Shown: piece by piece, positions 54,623 through 63,272 of the stretch
Layout: every line of letters starts with the position of its first letter
Position numbering within the stretch: the first letter of the stretch is position 1
Assembly: GCF_000224515.1 (NCBI RefSeq)
Contig: NZ_AGAF01000124.1
Coordinates: 22,686-86,685 of the forward strand
Direction: 5' to 3'
From: Desulfosporosinus sp. OT
Lineage (GTDB): Bacteria > Bacillota > Desulfitobacteriia > Desulfitobacteriales > Desulfitobacteriaceae
Length of the DNA: 64,000 bases
Program-made: the position numbers and the translations under genes
Notes under the pieces: model-generated
Told to the model about the DNA's origin: nothing
Database searches by the model: none
The model's input: the letters and a program-made list of their open reading frames with translations, nothing else

Positions 54623-54796
54623 CTAGTCCTTATCCGACTTTTTCATTAGCATCTCTTGATACTTATCTAAGACAGTATCCAACTCTCGACTTGCGGTTAC
54701 AACCTTCGGATCGGTATAAGGTCTGCCTTCTTTTACCTTGATCATGTTTAAACGTAGTGTTTCGATTTGCCTTAATAATTTTTCGATTTCGGACAT
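54623..54796 (-). CDS. Spo0E-family aspartyl-phosphate phosphatase (second copy)
   Basis: 57 residues, ATG at 54796 after GGGAGAGATTGT. It begins MSEIEKLLRQIETLRLNMI and contains the signature 'ASRELDTVLDKYQEML' (S-x-x-L-D-x3-D-x-Y). It is encoded in a different frame from the longer but meaningless minus-strand frame covering the same bases. It would dephosphorylate Spo0A~P. A decayed relative lies at 63273-63422. Confidence 0.85.
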   Translation of the reverse strand: MSEIEKLLRQIETLRLNMIKVKEGRPYTDPKVVTASRELDTVLDKYQEMLMKKSDKD

Positions 54797-55031
54797 ACAA
54801 TCTCTCCCTTGTTTGCAGATTTGTTCTCACAAAAAAGAAAGTCCCCGGCAATCCCGAGGACTGATGTCAGTTTCATAATCAATGACACTTAGAGAAGAAA
54901 CAGAAAGAGGAGTTTATATCTCCCTTAATCAGTATTTTAACTTCATGAAATAACACTAAATTTCATCCTACTTCACTTATACTACATAATTAAGACTTTC
55001 TGCTTACCATAATGTCTAGTTCCAAATATAC

Positions 55032-55069
55032 AATAGGGCTCTCACCATTTCCGATGAGAACCCTCTATT
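55032..55069 (-). terminator. Putative terminator after the XRE regulator
   Basis: AATAG-GGCTCTCA / TGAGAACC-CTATT imperfect stem ending at the regulator stop codon; the T-run is weak. Confidence 0.45.
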
Positions 55070-55328
55070 AATTATCTATAAGCTCGTCGATCGAGATACC
55101 TAGTCCGGCGGCCAATTGAACGAGCTCGCTTATACGAGGAATTTTTAACTCCGTTTCTATTTTGATAAGATGTTTCAAATTTAGCCCGACATTATAGGCT
55201 AACTCTTCTCTGGTTAAATTACGTTTTTGTCGGTAGTAAGCGATTCGTTTGCAGACGGTTTTTGTAATTAGGATCAATTTAATATCGCTCCCGTCTATCT
55301 GATTAGGGATTTCCGTGCTGATTTCCAT
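55068..55328 (-). CDS. XRE-family helix-turn-helix regulator
   Basis: 86 residues. HTH core 'VCKRIAYYRQKRNLTREELAYNVGLNLKHLIKIETELKIPRISELVQLAAGLGISIDELI' (about 24-84). The N-terminal 20 residues are not part of the domain and the ribosome site before the ATG is poor, so the true start may differ. Located next to a lipoprotein gene and the ECF locus; target unknown. Confidence 0.8.
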   Translation of the reverse strand: MEISTEIPNQIDGSDIKLILITKTVCKRIAYYRQKRNLTREELAYNVGLNLKHLIKIETELKIPRISELVQLAAGLGISIDELIDN

Positions 55329-55419
55329 CCATGCTTGGTGATTGGGTCAAAATATATATAATATACTCTAATTAACTGACTTTGGTCAAACGTATCGTTT
55401 CTCTTTTTCATGGCTACAT

Positions 55420-55901
55420 TTATATTTCCCTGATCAAACGATTTTCGTGAAAAAACCATCCGAAAGATTCGAGGTTTGTCCAATCATATTCAGGATAGTC
55501 TTTTAAGATACTCATCACGATTTGATAAAGTACAGATCTTATATAAGACTTTCCCCCAAAATCATCATCCACATATTCCCGATTATCTTTTGGCGGAATG
55601 ACTATAATATACGGTCCATAATAATGGCGAATTGGATCTTTTGCTCTTATCCATGGGTCGAGTTCCCAAGATATTATTACTTGTTTAGTTTCTTGCGTTG
55701 ATTCGTGATCTTTATCCTTAGGATGACGGGTTTTAAACAAATTGAAAAGTTTACGATATTCAGACGAAGATTGCAGCGGAACAATTTGCTTCGTAACCTT
55801 CACTTCATCGGACTTTATTTCCAATTGCGATGAAGAACACCCTGAGCTAAGAGAAGAAATACAAAAAAGTACACGGGCAATAATAATATTTTATTCAACA
55901 C
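55420..55901 (-). pseudogene. Lipoprotein gene with a frameshift at the lipobox
   Basis: Strong ribosome site (TAGGAGGAACTATA), then GTG-TTG at 55901 giving MLNKILLLPVYFFVFLLLAQ in one frame. The next frame continues 'GCSSSQLEIKSDEVKVTKQI', and then 'SWELDPWIRAKDPIRHYYGPYIIVIPPKDNREYVDDDFGG' to the stop at 55420. One missing base near 55841-55846 would restore '..LLLA(A)GCSSS', a perfect lipobox. So this is a lipoprotein broken by one deletion, or a sequencing error. It lies downstream of an ECF-type promoter motif (56059-56090). Confidence 0.65.
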
Positions 55902-56058
55902 TATAGTTCCTCCTAAAATAGATATATGGTTCATTCTGTAAGCTGCCAAAATTATTATTCAAAGTCAGTGGCCTCTCTTGAATTCTCTTGATGACTCCTA
56001 AGTAAAGATACATCAATTATTCAATTGGATTCTGCTTTATCTTTTCATTCCATCAATA

Positions 56059-56090
56059 TACAGAGGGGTTGAACATGTCAAAAGGTTACA
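56059..56090 (-). promoter_or_regulatory. ECF-type promoter motif, copy 1
   Basis: Minus strand TGTAACCTTTTG (56079-56090), 13 bases, CTCTGTA (56059-56065). Same words and spacing as at 58025-58056 and 63138-63169. Points toward the lipoprotein gene, with a leader of about 150 nt; it also lies just upstream of the divergent sigma gene. Confidence 0.65.
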
Positions 56091-56176
56091 CAATTCTTTT
56101 TAATTAACGGACATTCGCAATCTAAGAAGGATTTATGTTGTCTTGCCAGAATTAATTAATGCGGGGTGAAAATGGA

Positions 56177-56710
56177 ATGCAGGATGACAATAAAAACGCT
56201 GATATTAATTTGGAAATATTTGAAATCATTACTAAACAAAATTATAAGAAAGTTTATCAAACTGTATATTCATATACCAATAATAAACATATATCAGAAG
56301 ATGCCGTCCAACAGGCGTTTGTTATTGCTTACAAACAAATTAATCAATTAAAATTTAAGGATAAATTTGCTTCGTGGGTTATTACTATTGCATTAAATGA
56401 AGCGAAACGAATGTTGAAGGATAAAAATAACTCTAAAATTACTTCATTAACGGATTTTCACTTAAATATATTGCAAGAGAGTAAAGAAACCGATGTAGAA
56501 CTTAAAGAAGACATTGACAATGCTCTAAGCAAGTTAAAACATAACGAAACTGAAATCTTAGTTCTTAAATATTATGCTGACTTAACGTTGCAACAAATTT
56601 CTGATTTATTAGGTATTAACCTCTCAAACACAAAAGTAAGATTACATAGAGCAAAGGTAAAATTCAGAAAACTGATAGATAAAGATTTTAATCAATATAC
56701 GGGAGGTTAA
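56177..56710 (+). CDS. ECF-type RNA polymerase sigma factor
   Basis: 177 residues from the ATG at 56177 (GGGGTG eight bases upstream). Region 2 'NYKKVYQTVYSYTNNKHISEDAVQQAFVIAYKQINQL..KFASWVITIALNEAKRMLK' and region 4 'LKHNETEILVLKYYADLTLQQISDLLGINLSNTKVRLHRAKVKFRKLI'. AT-rich codons, unlike the sigma gene at 21461. It lies six bases before its anti-sigma factor gene. Three nearby copies of TGTAACCTTTTG-N13-CTCTRTA are its likely target promoters. Confidence 0.9.
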   Translation: MQDDNKNADINLEIFEIITKQNYKKVYQTVYSYTNNKHISEDAVQQAFVIAYKQINQLKFKDKFASWVITIALNEAKRMLKDKNNSKITSLTDFHLNILQESKETDVELKEDIDNALSKLKHNETEILVLKYYADLTLQQISDLLGINLSNTKVRLHRAKVKFRKLIDKDFNQYTGG

Positions 56711-56715
56711 CTGTA

Positions 56716-57477
56716 ATGTCCATATCAGAAGAAGAGTTTGATAGAATAATAACAAACCACTTATCAGAAGAGCTGGGATCTAATATTGAGGTTCCCAATA
56801 TAGATAATCAGTGGGAGAAAATTAGACAGCAAATTTTAATGACAGATGATATTGCCAAAACACAAAAGCGATTTTTCAACCAAAAACGAATTGTTGTAGC
56901 CGCAGTCATTGTCATTTCAATCGGTGCAATAACTTTTTCATACCCAAACAATGCAAATGCTTTCGGCGGAAAAATTGCAGAATTCTTTAACTACATTATT
57001 GGAAAAACCACTCAAAACAGAACTGAAACCTATAAACAGGATGATACGTCCGGTGTACCCAAGGTACAGGATATAGGAGATATTTTTGAAAAAGAGGTTA
57101 ACCTAGAACAAGCTCAGGATTCAATTCCATATAGATTGGCCATCCCTAATTACCTCCCCCATGAGGCTAATAAAAGCAGAGTTGTTCTTTCATCTTTAGG
57201 AGCAGATGTTTATCAAATTACTATTGAATATAATCTTAATAAAGACGTAATCGTTTTCAGTCAACAAAATAGCGCAAATGAAACTTCACGTGGAACATTG
57301 TATGATACCGATGATACTGTAACAAAAAATCTGTTAATTAACGGTAATAATGCCATATTATTTATGCATAAAAACGGTATCAACACCTTGAATTGGCAAT
57401 TAAGAGGTCTATTGCTGCAAATTACAGGGAAACTACCTGAAGAGGAAATTACGAAGATCGCACAATCAATTAACTGA
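56716..57477 (+). CDS. Membrane anti-sigma factor with DUF4367-like extracytoplasmic domain
   Basis: 253 residues. Cytoplasmic N-terminus (1 to about 55), one helix (about 58-76, 'RIVVAAVIVISIGAITFSY'), then an outer domain with 'IPYRLAIPNYLPHEANKSRVVLSS' and 'NGNNAILFMHKNGINTLNWQLRGLLLQITGKLPEEEITKIAQSI', the typical DUF4367/DUF4179 pattern of sigma-partner proteins. ATG after GGGAGGTTAACTGTA. It should sequester the preceding sigma factor until an envelope signal releases it. Confidence 0.87.
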   Translation: MSISEEEFDRIITNHLSEELGSNIEVPNIDNQWEKIRQQILMTDDIAKTQKRFFNQKRIVVAAVIVISIGAITFSYPNNANAFGGKIAEFFNYIIGKTTQNRTETYKQDDTSGVPKVQDIGDIFEKEVNLEQAQDSIPYRLAIPNYLPHEANKSRVVLSSLGADVYQITIEYNLNKDVIVFSQQNSANETSRGTLYDTDDTVTKNLLINGNNAILFMHKNGINTLNWQLRGLLLQITGKLPEEEITKIAQSIN

Positions 57478-57512
57478 AAGGGCCTAACCAAACACTGGCT
57501 AGGCCCTTTCTT
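57476..57512. terminator. Terminator of the sigma/anti-sigma operon
   Basis: AAAGGGCCTA / TAGGCCCTTT stem with T-run, beginning at the anti-sigma stop codon. Confidence 0.85.
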
Positions 57513-57561
57513 ATGGGAAGTTTTTATTCTTAAGTTCCCATAAGCTTGAACCATTTTGATA

Positions 57562-57993
57562 TTATTGAATATAGATGGCTTCTGAGTAAGATTGACCACT
57601 CTCGCTTACTCCACCATCCAATGAAGTGTGCTGCGCAACTACCCTATAGCTATACCCACTTGATACACTAAGTATCTTTCCTCCAGAAACATAATCCGAA
57701 TCGGAATTACTGTAACTATAGTTATTTAATGAAGACCATTTTCCACCGGAATAATATTGCAAATTCAATGTTAAACCTATTTTGTCGACTGCATAGTAGG
57801 TTGAGGTTGAACCAGAAATGCTGATTGTGCCATTGCCATTGTTTACGATTTTGCATTCTCCACCTGAAATAGTTTTGTAGACTGCTGGGCTCATTATCCC
57901 ATTCGCACTAACTTTAGTTACCGCGGCTCCTAAAGCTACTTAAGTACCCCATAGCATAAAGATAGCTAGAAGTATGAGTATTATTTTTCTCAT
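57562..57993 (-). pseudogene. Secreted DUF6147-like protein with a nonsense codon in its signal peptide
   Basis: From the ATG at 57993 (ribosome site GAGAGGGGAAATGTG) the frame reads MRKIILILLAIFMLWGT, then TAA (57940-57942), then 'VALGAAVTKVSANG' and, still in frame, 110 more residues ('..MSPAVYKTISGGECKIV', then 'ISGSTSTYYAVDKIGLTLNL', 'SGYSYRVVAQHTSLDGGVSES'). The mature part matches small DUF6147-type exported proteins. One stop codon inside an otherwise perfect signal peptide makes this a pseudogene or a recent mutation. It lies 30 bases downstream of an ECF motif. Confidence 0.7.
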
Positions 57994-58024
57994 TACACAT
58001 TTCCCCTCTCTATTATTCTAATAT

Positions 58025-58056
58025 TATAGAGTATATAAATGGGACAAAAGGTTACA
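58025..58056 (-). promoter_or_regulatory. ECF-type promoter motif, copy 2
   Basis: Minus strand TGTAACCTTTTG (58045-58056), 13 bases, CTCTATA (58025-58031), giving a leader of about 25 nt for the DUF6147-like gene. Best placed of the three copies. Confidence 0.7.
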
Positions 58057-59046
58057 AAGTAAGTGGAAATTTTGATGAACAATATCGATGAGTGCCCCCA
58101 AGCCTGTTTCGTCAGTTTTCAGTTCGTAGACTTCAGATATCATGCAAGATGATTCTAAAGTACAGCAAATCCGTATTACATGGATAAATCATCGTTAGCT
58201 TCTCAGCCGCAATAAGCATGGTCGTGATGTATTGCAGAAAACCGCACAGATATGAGTGATGTTTTAACTTTGCGGCTGGAAAATATATACGTCTGCTTTT
58301 ATGCAGTAGAATGACCATTTTGACAGCATCTTTGAGCTTATCTTCAGCAATGGTGTCGCTGAACCGGGTAAGAATAGGCCTTCCGAGCAATACATAACAA
58401 ATCAGTTAAGTATTTAATGCCCTCAGTAATACTGAGGCTTAATTTATTTGCAAAAGAAATCCCTTCGTCAGGAGGGGGAGGGAAGGAGGCTAATGAATGA
58501 AAAAAGTAAGATTTATATCAAACCGTTATATTAACGGGTAACCATCGGTTGAGTTGATGCTTATTCGCCTTTGGACCCACGCTCTTGATTAGAAAAGTGC
58601 AATATCGATCAACAGTTTAGTAGTTATCTTCTTTAATTATCATAAACCATAATTTTGCCCTTCCATAAACTTTGTATGAAGAATATGTTAAAAGGCGCGA
58701 ATAGCCCCTCCTTTTAAGCATGGGTACAATTCATATATCCCTTGACTCAAGCCGCCAATAAAGTTGTATTGTAGTTTCTGATTAGCAGTGGCTATTATAG
58801 TTTTGTGCTTTTTGGCTGGAAAGAAAATTGGCGGCAAAGGATCTTAATTATGAACGAGTGTTTTAAAAAAGAGTTGCTTGCTTTAGTCAGCTGTAACTCT
58901 TACTTTTTTTAGAAGTGGAAACGCCTTTGAAATTGCGGTCTTCAGTGAAGGGTTAGCTTCCCTTAGAGTCTGATAATAATGATTATGACTAATCTATTTG
59001 TTTACCCCTGTAACCCACCTACGTTATGAAAAGCATCATAGATAAC
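58057..59046. other. Gene-poor stretch with scattered hairpins
   Basis: An 85-codon minus frame at 58133-58390 has no ribosome site and no family I can name. A stem AAAAGAGTT/AACTCTT with T-run lies at about 58866-58908 (plus strand) without a gene before it. Otherwise nothing is seen. Confidence 0.35.
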
Positions 59047-59077
59047 TTAAAAGACCAAGATCAAAAGATCCTGGTCT
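59047..59077 (-). terminator. Terminator after the small membrane protein gene
   Basis: GACCA-GATC / GATC-TGGTC stem with TTTT on the minus strand. Confidence 0.55.
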
Positions 59078-59182
59078 CCTAGTTCAATCATGTAAGTACC
59101 TATTATAACATATAAATATAAATATCCATTTTGCCTATCTTATAAAGCGAGGTGGAAATTGCGAAAGAAAGCAAACATAGTG

Positions 59183-59371
59183 TTAGTGAGGGTTAGCACA
59201 TAATGCTATTATTGTAAACGTTACATAACCAATCATTATTACCCCCAAAAAAGTACCAATACCTAAACTATTATTATCCTCCTTTTTGATTGCTCTCATT
59301 ATCACAACTAGATCAATAAACAATAACATAGCAACAATTGTAGTCGAGATCAGTCCCTCCAGTTCCTCCAC
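59183..59371 (-). CDS. Small two-helix membrane protein
   Basis: 62 residues: 'TTIVAMLLFIDLVVIMRAIKKED' then 'GIGTFLGVIMIGYVTFTIIALCA', two membrane helices joined by a charged loop. The GTG start has AAAGG only two bases away, so the start is uncertain. No family recognised. A terminator follows. Confidence 0.45.
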   Translation of the reverse strand: MEELEGLISTTIVAMLLFIDLVVIMRAIKKEDNNSLGIGTFLGVIMIGYVTFTIIALCANPH

Positions 59372-59579
59372 ATCCTTTCAACTTTTCAGTCATTCTTTTA
59401 ATATAAGCCTGGAAGATCTCTTGATTATTATTGTCTTTTACTGAAAAATCCATCGCCGGGGATTTCGATTAGACCACTTAAGGAGACAACTACTAAGTTC
59501 GGTATTTATCGTGATACCTTGAGCAAATGAAGCTACAATTGCAATAAATATGGAATAGCTGGCTTAAACGTATTCGCAA

Positions 59580-60080
59580 CGATGGATCATCTCGATGGAA
59601 AATATCTGATCCGCACATTTGATGATACCCTTTCCGTGGAAAATGTTGCCCTAGGTTACAAGCAACTCCTTGAAGTTGAGCGAGCGTTTCGAACTCTTAA
59701 AACCATGCTGGAACTAAGGCCTGTTTATCACCGCAAAGAAGAACGGATACGAGCTCATGTCCTCCTGTGTTGGTTATCTCTTCTCCTCGTTAGAATTGCA
59801 GGGGCTAACCCTCAATCAGACCTGGCCCCAATTGCGCTCAGAACTGGAAGATATGCATCTGATTAAGTACGAATCGACGGGCGGAAAGGTCTATCAAAGA
59901 ACAGAGATAACCGAAGGTCAAAGAGGGTTCAGGGACTTAAAAACATACGGGTCATATCTCAAAGACTACACAGATCCAGAAGCAAAAGTAAAGTACCTTG
60001 AACAGCAACTGGCATACAAAGCGTGCCTACAGACTGTCGAACCCGAGGAATTGAACCACGTAGGAGACCCCAAAATGTAA
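59580..60080 (+). pseudogene. C-terminal fragment of an IS1634-family transposase, frameshifted
   Basis: 'LDGKYLIRTFDDTLSVENVALGYKQLLEVERAFRTLKTMLELRPVYHRKEERIRAHVLLCWLSLLLVRIA' continues after a shift near 59803 as 'LTLNQTWPQLRSELEDMHLIKYESTGGKVYQRTEI'. This is the end of an IS1634/IS4-superfamily DDE transposase ('ERAFR-LK' carries the catalytic Glu). The N-terminal half is missing from this strand. Confidence 0.8.
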
Positions 60081-60087
60081 GGTTGCT

Positions 60088-60360
60088 TTATTTAGGATCA
60101 AGGTCATTGAGCGAACCCAAGACCCTGGTTTGTAGGAGCGAATTAAGTTTAAGATTAAGAATGATCTGCTCAATTTCCTTTTCAGAACACTCATCAATGT
60201 TGACCAAGCTGGTAATACGTCGTTTTTTCAAGATTTTACCGTCCCTATAGGATTCAACGATATGAAGGTATCTGTAGGTCTTACCATCTCCCTTTTTTGT
60301 GGATACAATTTGAGGAAACAATAAGCTCACTACCACCCTTTTAAAACACAGCCCCTTTAA
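60088..60360 (-). pseudogene. N-terminal fragment of an IS1634-family transposase, opposite strand
   Basis: 'LLFPQIVSTKKGDGKTYRYLHIVESYRDGKILKKRRITSLVNIDECSEKEIEQIILNLKSLL'-like sequence (about codons 35-100 of the minus frame) is the start of an IS1634-type transposase ('--Y-QIVESYR-GK--R-R-I-SLG-ID'). It abuts the C-terminal fragment at 59580-60080 in inverted orientation, with only about eight bases between them. Confidence 0.65.
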
Positions 60361-60709
60361 AGTTGTTTGCCTCCAGCACATGGATACCAAGTTCGAGGGA
60401 CCTGCCCACATTTTTTGCAAAGCATGGAATTCACTTATATCTCAATTCCTTCATGACACACTTCGGAGGCGAGAGTCAAGGCCCTGCGTACTTATCATTC
60501 AGCGATTTGTTTTCCCTAGTCAGGACGACAGACACTCGAATATCACGAGGCTGTGCTAAAAAGCAAAAGCATTGAAATAATTTAATAAATAGGACCTATA
60601 TAGATTAACTGTAGTTTAGCAATCGGACAACGCAATCGATTGTATGGCACTTGGGAATAGTAATGTGGAATAAATTTATTCTACCAACAACAATGAAGTC
60701 AATAATAAC
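60361..60709. other. Intergenic region, no gene seen
   Basis: Flank of the IS fragments; no inverted repeats clearly marking the IS ends were found. Confidence 0.3.
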
Positions 60710-61774
60710 TCACCTTTTATTTACAATAAACAATTCTGGTTGGTCATCCGCACTTACCGCCCCTATAAAAACAATATATTTTCCTGAGGGCGAAATTTTA
60801 GCACAATCCATGCCTAAGAAACCTTTCGAAATAATTAATTTTTGCGTTTTTTGGGGATCTTGGAGAACCATCCTGAAAGTAGATTCTTTTGAATCAAATA
60901 ACCTGTATAATATAATATTTCCTTGCAAATCTTGTACTTTAATAAGACCATCATCTTGAATAGTCGTAACAATATCTGACGAAATTTTTACGAGATCCAA
61001 TCTATCTGGAGGCTGTCCGATTGTCCGGTAGACAATAAATCCCAAATTATCGGGTAGCCAGTAGGCCACAACTCTATCACTATCCACGACAGTGTATTCT
61101 TTGTATTTCATTAAATTAGTATCTATAACATTTATTGTCACTTTATTGTTTGAATAATTGTTATAAATTATTTTGTTATTTAAAGACCATCGAGGTGACA
61201 CCAGGCCTAATCCATGTTGTAATTTAACAATTAACGTAGAAGAAGAAAGGTTATTTATATCCGATATATAAAGCCCATCTAAGGTACTATACACTAATTG
61301 AGTCCCGTCAGGAGATACATCAGTTTCTAATAATTCTTGTGGGAATGCAACTTCTTTAATAATTTTGAGATTGGATATATCAATGATAATAAATTTATTA
61401 TTACTTTGAAGACTAATAATTGATGGTTTAATATTTCTTACCTGTATATTTCCAAAAAGTATTCCATCAAAAACTAGTTGGATAGTTTTTTCTATTCTAT
61501 TAAAAATAAATACTTTTTTATGGGGTACAGTTGTATCGTTTTGATCTTCAAATCTTTCTTCAACTACTATTATTCGTTCGTTATCTATCCAAAAGACGGA
61601 AGAAAAATTATATCCAAGTTCTAAAGGGACACTAAGTTTGTCTGTAATATAGCCATTTAACTGACTAGGGAACCTATTATCATCTTTCTTAGGCATTGAG
61701 ACTGAACTTTGACTGAAAGTGCAACCATAAAGTCCTAAAGTTAACAAAAGTAATAACACAAAAACTTTTTTCAT
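60710..61774 (-). CDS. Lipoprotein with beta-propeller-like repeats
   Basis: 354 residues. Signal peptide with lipobox 'LGLYGC' (Cys18), then repeated strands typical of TolB/WD40-like propellers: 'VFWIDNERIIVVEERF', 'DVSPDGTQLVYSTLDGLYISDI', 'SPRWSLNNKIIYNN', 'AYWLPDNLGFIVYRT', 'KISPSGKYIVFIG'. Surface-anchored, function unknown. It lies 77 bases after the M23 peptidase gene and is probably co-transcribed with it. ATG after AAAAGGAGTTACTATAA. Confidence 0.75.
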   Translation of the reverse strand: MKKVFVLLLLLTLGLYGCTFSQSSVSMPKKDDNRFPSQLNGYITDKLSVPLELGYNFSSVFWIDNERIIVVEERFEDQNDTTVPHKKVFIFNRIEKTIQLVFDGILFGNIQVRNIKPSIISLQSNNKFIIIDISNLKIIKEVAFPQELLETDVSPDGTQLVYSTLDGLYISDINNLSSSTLIVKLQHGLGLVSPRWSLNNKIIYNNYSNNKVTINVIDTNLMKYKEYTVVDSDRVVAYWLPDNLGFIVYRTIGQPPDRLDLVKISSDIVTTIQDDGLIKVQDLQGNIILYRLFDSKESTFRMVLQDPQKTQKLIISKGFLGMDCAKISPSGKYIVFIGAVSADDQPELFIVNKR

Positions 61775-61791
61775 TTATAGTAACTCCTTTT

Positions 61792-61825
61792 GGGGTAAAG
61801 AGGCAGCTTAAATCCTCTTTACCCC
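61792..61825. other. Perfect 12-bp hairpin between the M23 and lipoprotein genes
   Basis: GGGGTAAAGAGG (61792-61803) and CCTCTTTACCCC (61814-61825), just upstream of the lipoprotein ribosome site on the minus strand and without a T-run there. It could adjust downstream translation or mRNA decay. Confidence 0.6.
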
Positions 61826-61851
61826 TGAATTTCTTTTAATTAAACATGTAG

Positions 61852-62853
61852 TTAAATCCAATATATCATTTTTGCATAAGGTTCAATACATTGAAGGTTG
61901 AGATCACGACCAGAATATATAGTTGTACCGCAATTGCCTGATTCCACTTGAGTATGAACATGTGCATCCCCTGGATTTTGATATCCTATAATTGTGCCAA
62001 CAGTTAAGTATTGTCCTACTGTAAAAGTAGGCATGTTTGTTAAATGTTGATAATTATAGGTGACCTTTAAAATCGGGTCATAAACATTAAGATAGTACCC
62101 ATCAGAATAGGTTACATTACCTTTCATGTTTAAGCGCACAGCCCTATTGTTATTTGGTACATACTGAAGATCAACACCTTCATGGCACCAAGTAGTATTT
62201 GCATCTTCCCCCCATTCACCCCACAAATAATATGAATACCGAAGATTGGATAGGCTCGTATCATTAAAGATGTACTTTGCGGCATACTTAGAGGCTTCCA
62301 CATAAAAATCAACTGCTGCCGTGCTTACATCAACATTAGGATGGAACCACTCATCAGTTCCTCCATTGTCAGGAACTTGGTTGACACAGTGATATCCAGA
62401 AGGCGGGGTTGCGCTTGTAGTCACCGAAGGTAAGACAGACGTTGTAAATGGTATTTCTGTATCCTTCAGTTTATCTTTAATATTTTCTGTGTCCAAGCTA
62501 ACTATTTCTTCAGGCATAAATCCCATATCACCAAGAGCATCAATTTGTTGATCAGTCAGTCCTTTGGCTTTTATCTTTCGCTCTAAATCTTTTGTCAGAT
62601 TGTTTTTATGCGAAGGAGTTTCTTTTACCAAGTAAGAGGGATATTTAATTTTTCCATTATTCATTACATCTCTAAGTTTTTCTAAAGTTAGATTATTTAT
62701 TTCGTCTTCTGTTAAGCCATATGCACGCATAATATTCTTCTGGTGATCATTCTGAACAATTCCAGTATTTTCGTCAGTTTGAGTTTGAGCAAATGCTGGA
62801 ACAGTTGTGAATAACATCATTATTGATATAATTACGATAAATATTTTTTTCAT
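61852..62853 (-). CDS. Secreted M23-family (LytM-type) peptidase
   Basis: 333 residues from the ATG at 62853 (GGAATGGAAC). Signal peptide MKKIFIVIISIMMLFTTVPAFA. A helical N-terminal region with two 'LT--EIN-L / LTDQQIDALGDMG' motifs precedes a C-terminal metallopeptidase domain with zinc ligands in 'CHEGVDLQYV' (H-x3-D) and 'HVHTQVE' (H-x-H), plus 'YNYQHLTNMPTFTVGQYLTVGTIIGYQ'. Expected to cleave peptidoglycan peptides. An ECF motif lies about 280 bases upstream. Confidence 0.85.
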   Translation of the reverse strand: MKKIFIVIISIMMLFTTVPAFAQTQTDENTGIVQNDHQKNIMRAYGLTEDEINNLTLEKLRDVMNNGKIKYPSYLVKETPSHKNNLTKDLERKIKAKGLTDQQIDALGDMGFMPEEIVSLDTENIKDKLKDTEIPFTTSVLPSVTTSATPPSGYHCVNQVPDNGGTDEWFHPNVDVSTAAVDFYVEASKYAAKYIFNDTSLSNLRYSYYLWGEWGEDANTTWCHEGVDLQYVPNNNRAVRLNMKGNVTYSDGYYLNVYDPILKVTYNYQHLTNMPTFTVGQYLTVGTIIGYQNPGDAHVHTQVESGNCGTTIYSGRDLNLQCIEPYAKMIYWI

Positions 62854-63137
62854 AATAAGTTCCATTCCTTTCGCTGTGCTCAATGCACAAAAATCTAATG
62901 AAAGTGCTCCCTGTAATATAACGCATTTGATAAGCATATACACGTATGCGTATTGTCGAAGGAGTTTGATTTCCAGGCTGAAAAAATCATGCTCTCCATT
63001 TCCACAGAAGCTATTGCTTTACCAGTGATATAAAATTGTTGTACCACCACCCCTCCATGCAAATTTTTATTAGTTATTTACTAGGTGAACTCTTTGTTAA
63101 ACATTAACTTTTTCTTCTGAATTTCCCCCCTTCAATA
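62854..63137. other. Long leader upstream of the M23 gene
   Basis: No gene supported. A transcript from the ECF motif at 63138 would have this as its 5' UTR. Confidence 0.35.
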
Positions 63138-63169
63138 TATAGAGGGGTTGTAAATGTCAAAAGGTTACA
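63138..63169 (-). promoter_or_regulatory. ECF-type promoter motif, copy 3
   Basis: Minus strand TGTAACCTTTTG (63158-63169), 13 bases, CTCTATA (63138-63144). The flanks (GACAT, CAACCCCTCT, TATATTGA) also match copy 1 over nearly 40 bases. Confidence 0.65.
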
Positions 63170-63272
63170 TGAATTTATTTTTTTCTAAAAATAGAGAACA
63201 AAACTTTTTGAAATTCGAATCCGATAATAAGTAAGGTTATATCGAAAGTGTTTTTTCAAATCACAAACTTTC

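Noticed and set aside
54663-54851. 62-codon minus-strand frame
   Set aside because: Different frame over the spo0E-like gene; arginine/lysine-rich shadow sequence without a family.
58133-58390. 85-codon minus-strand frame (MLGRPILTRFSDT...)
   Set aside because: No ribosome site and no family recognised; may be a transposase remnant, but I cannot support it.
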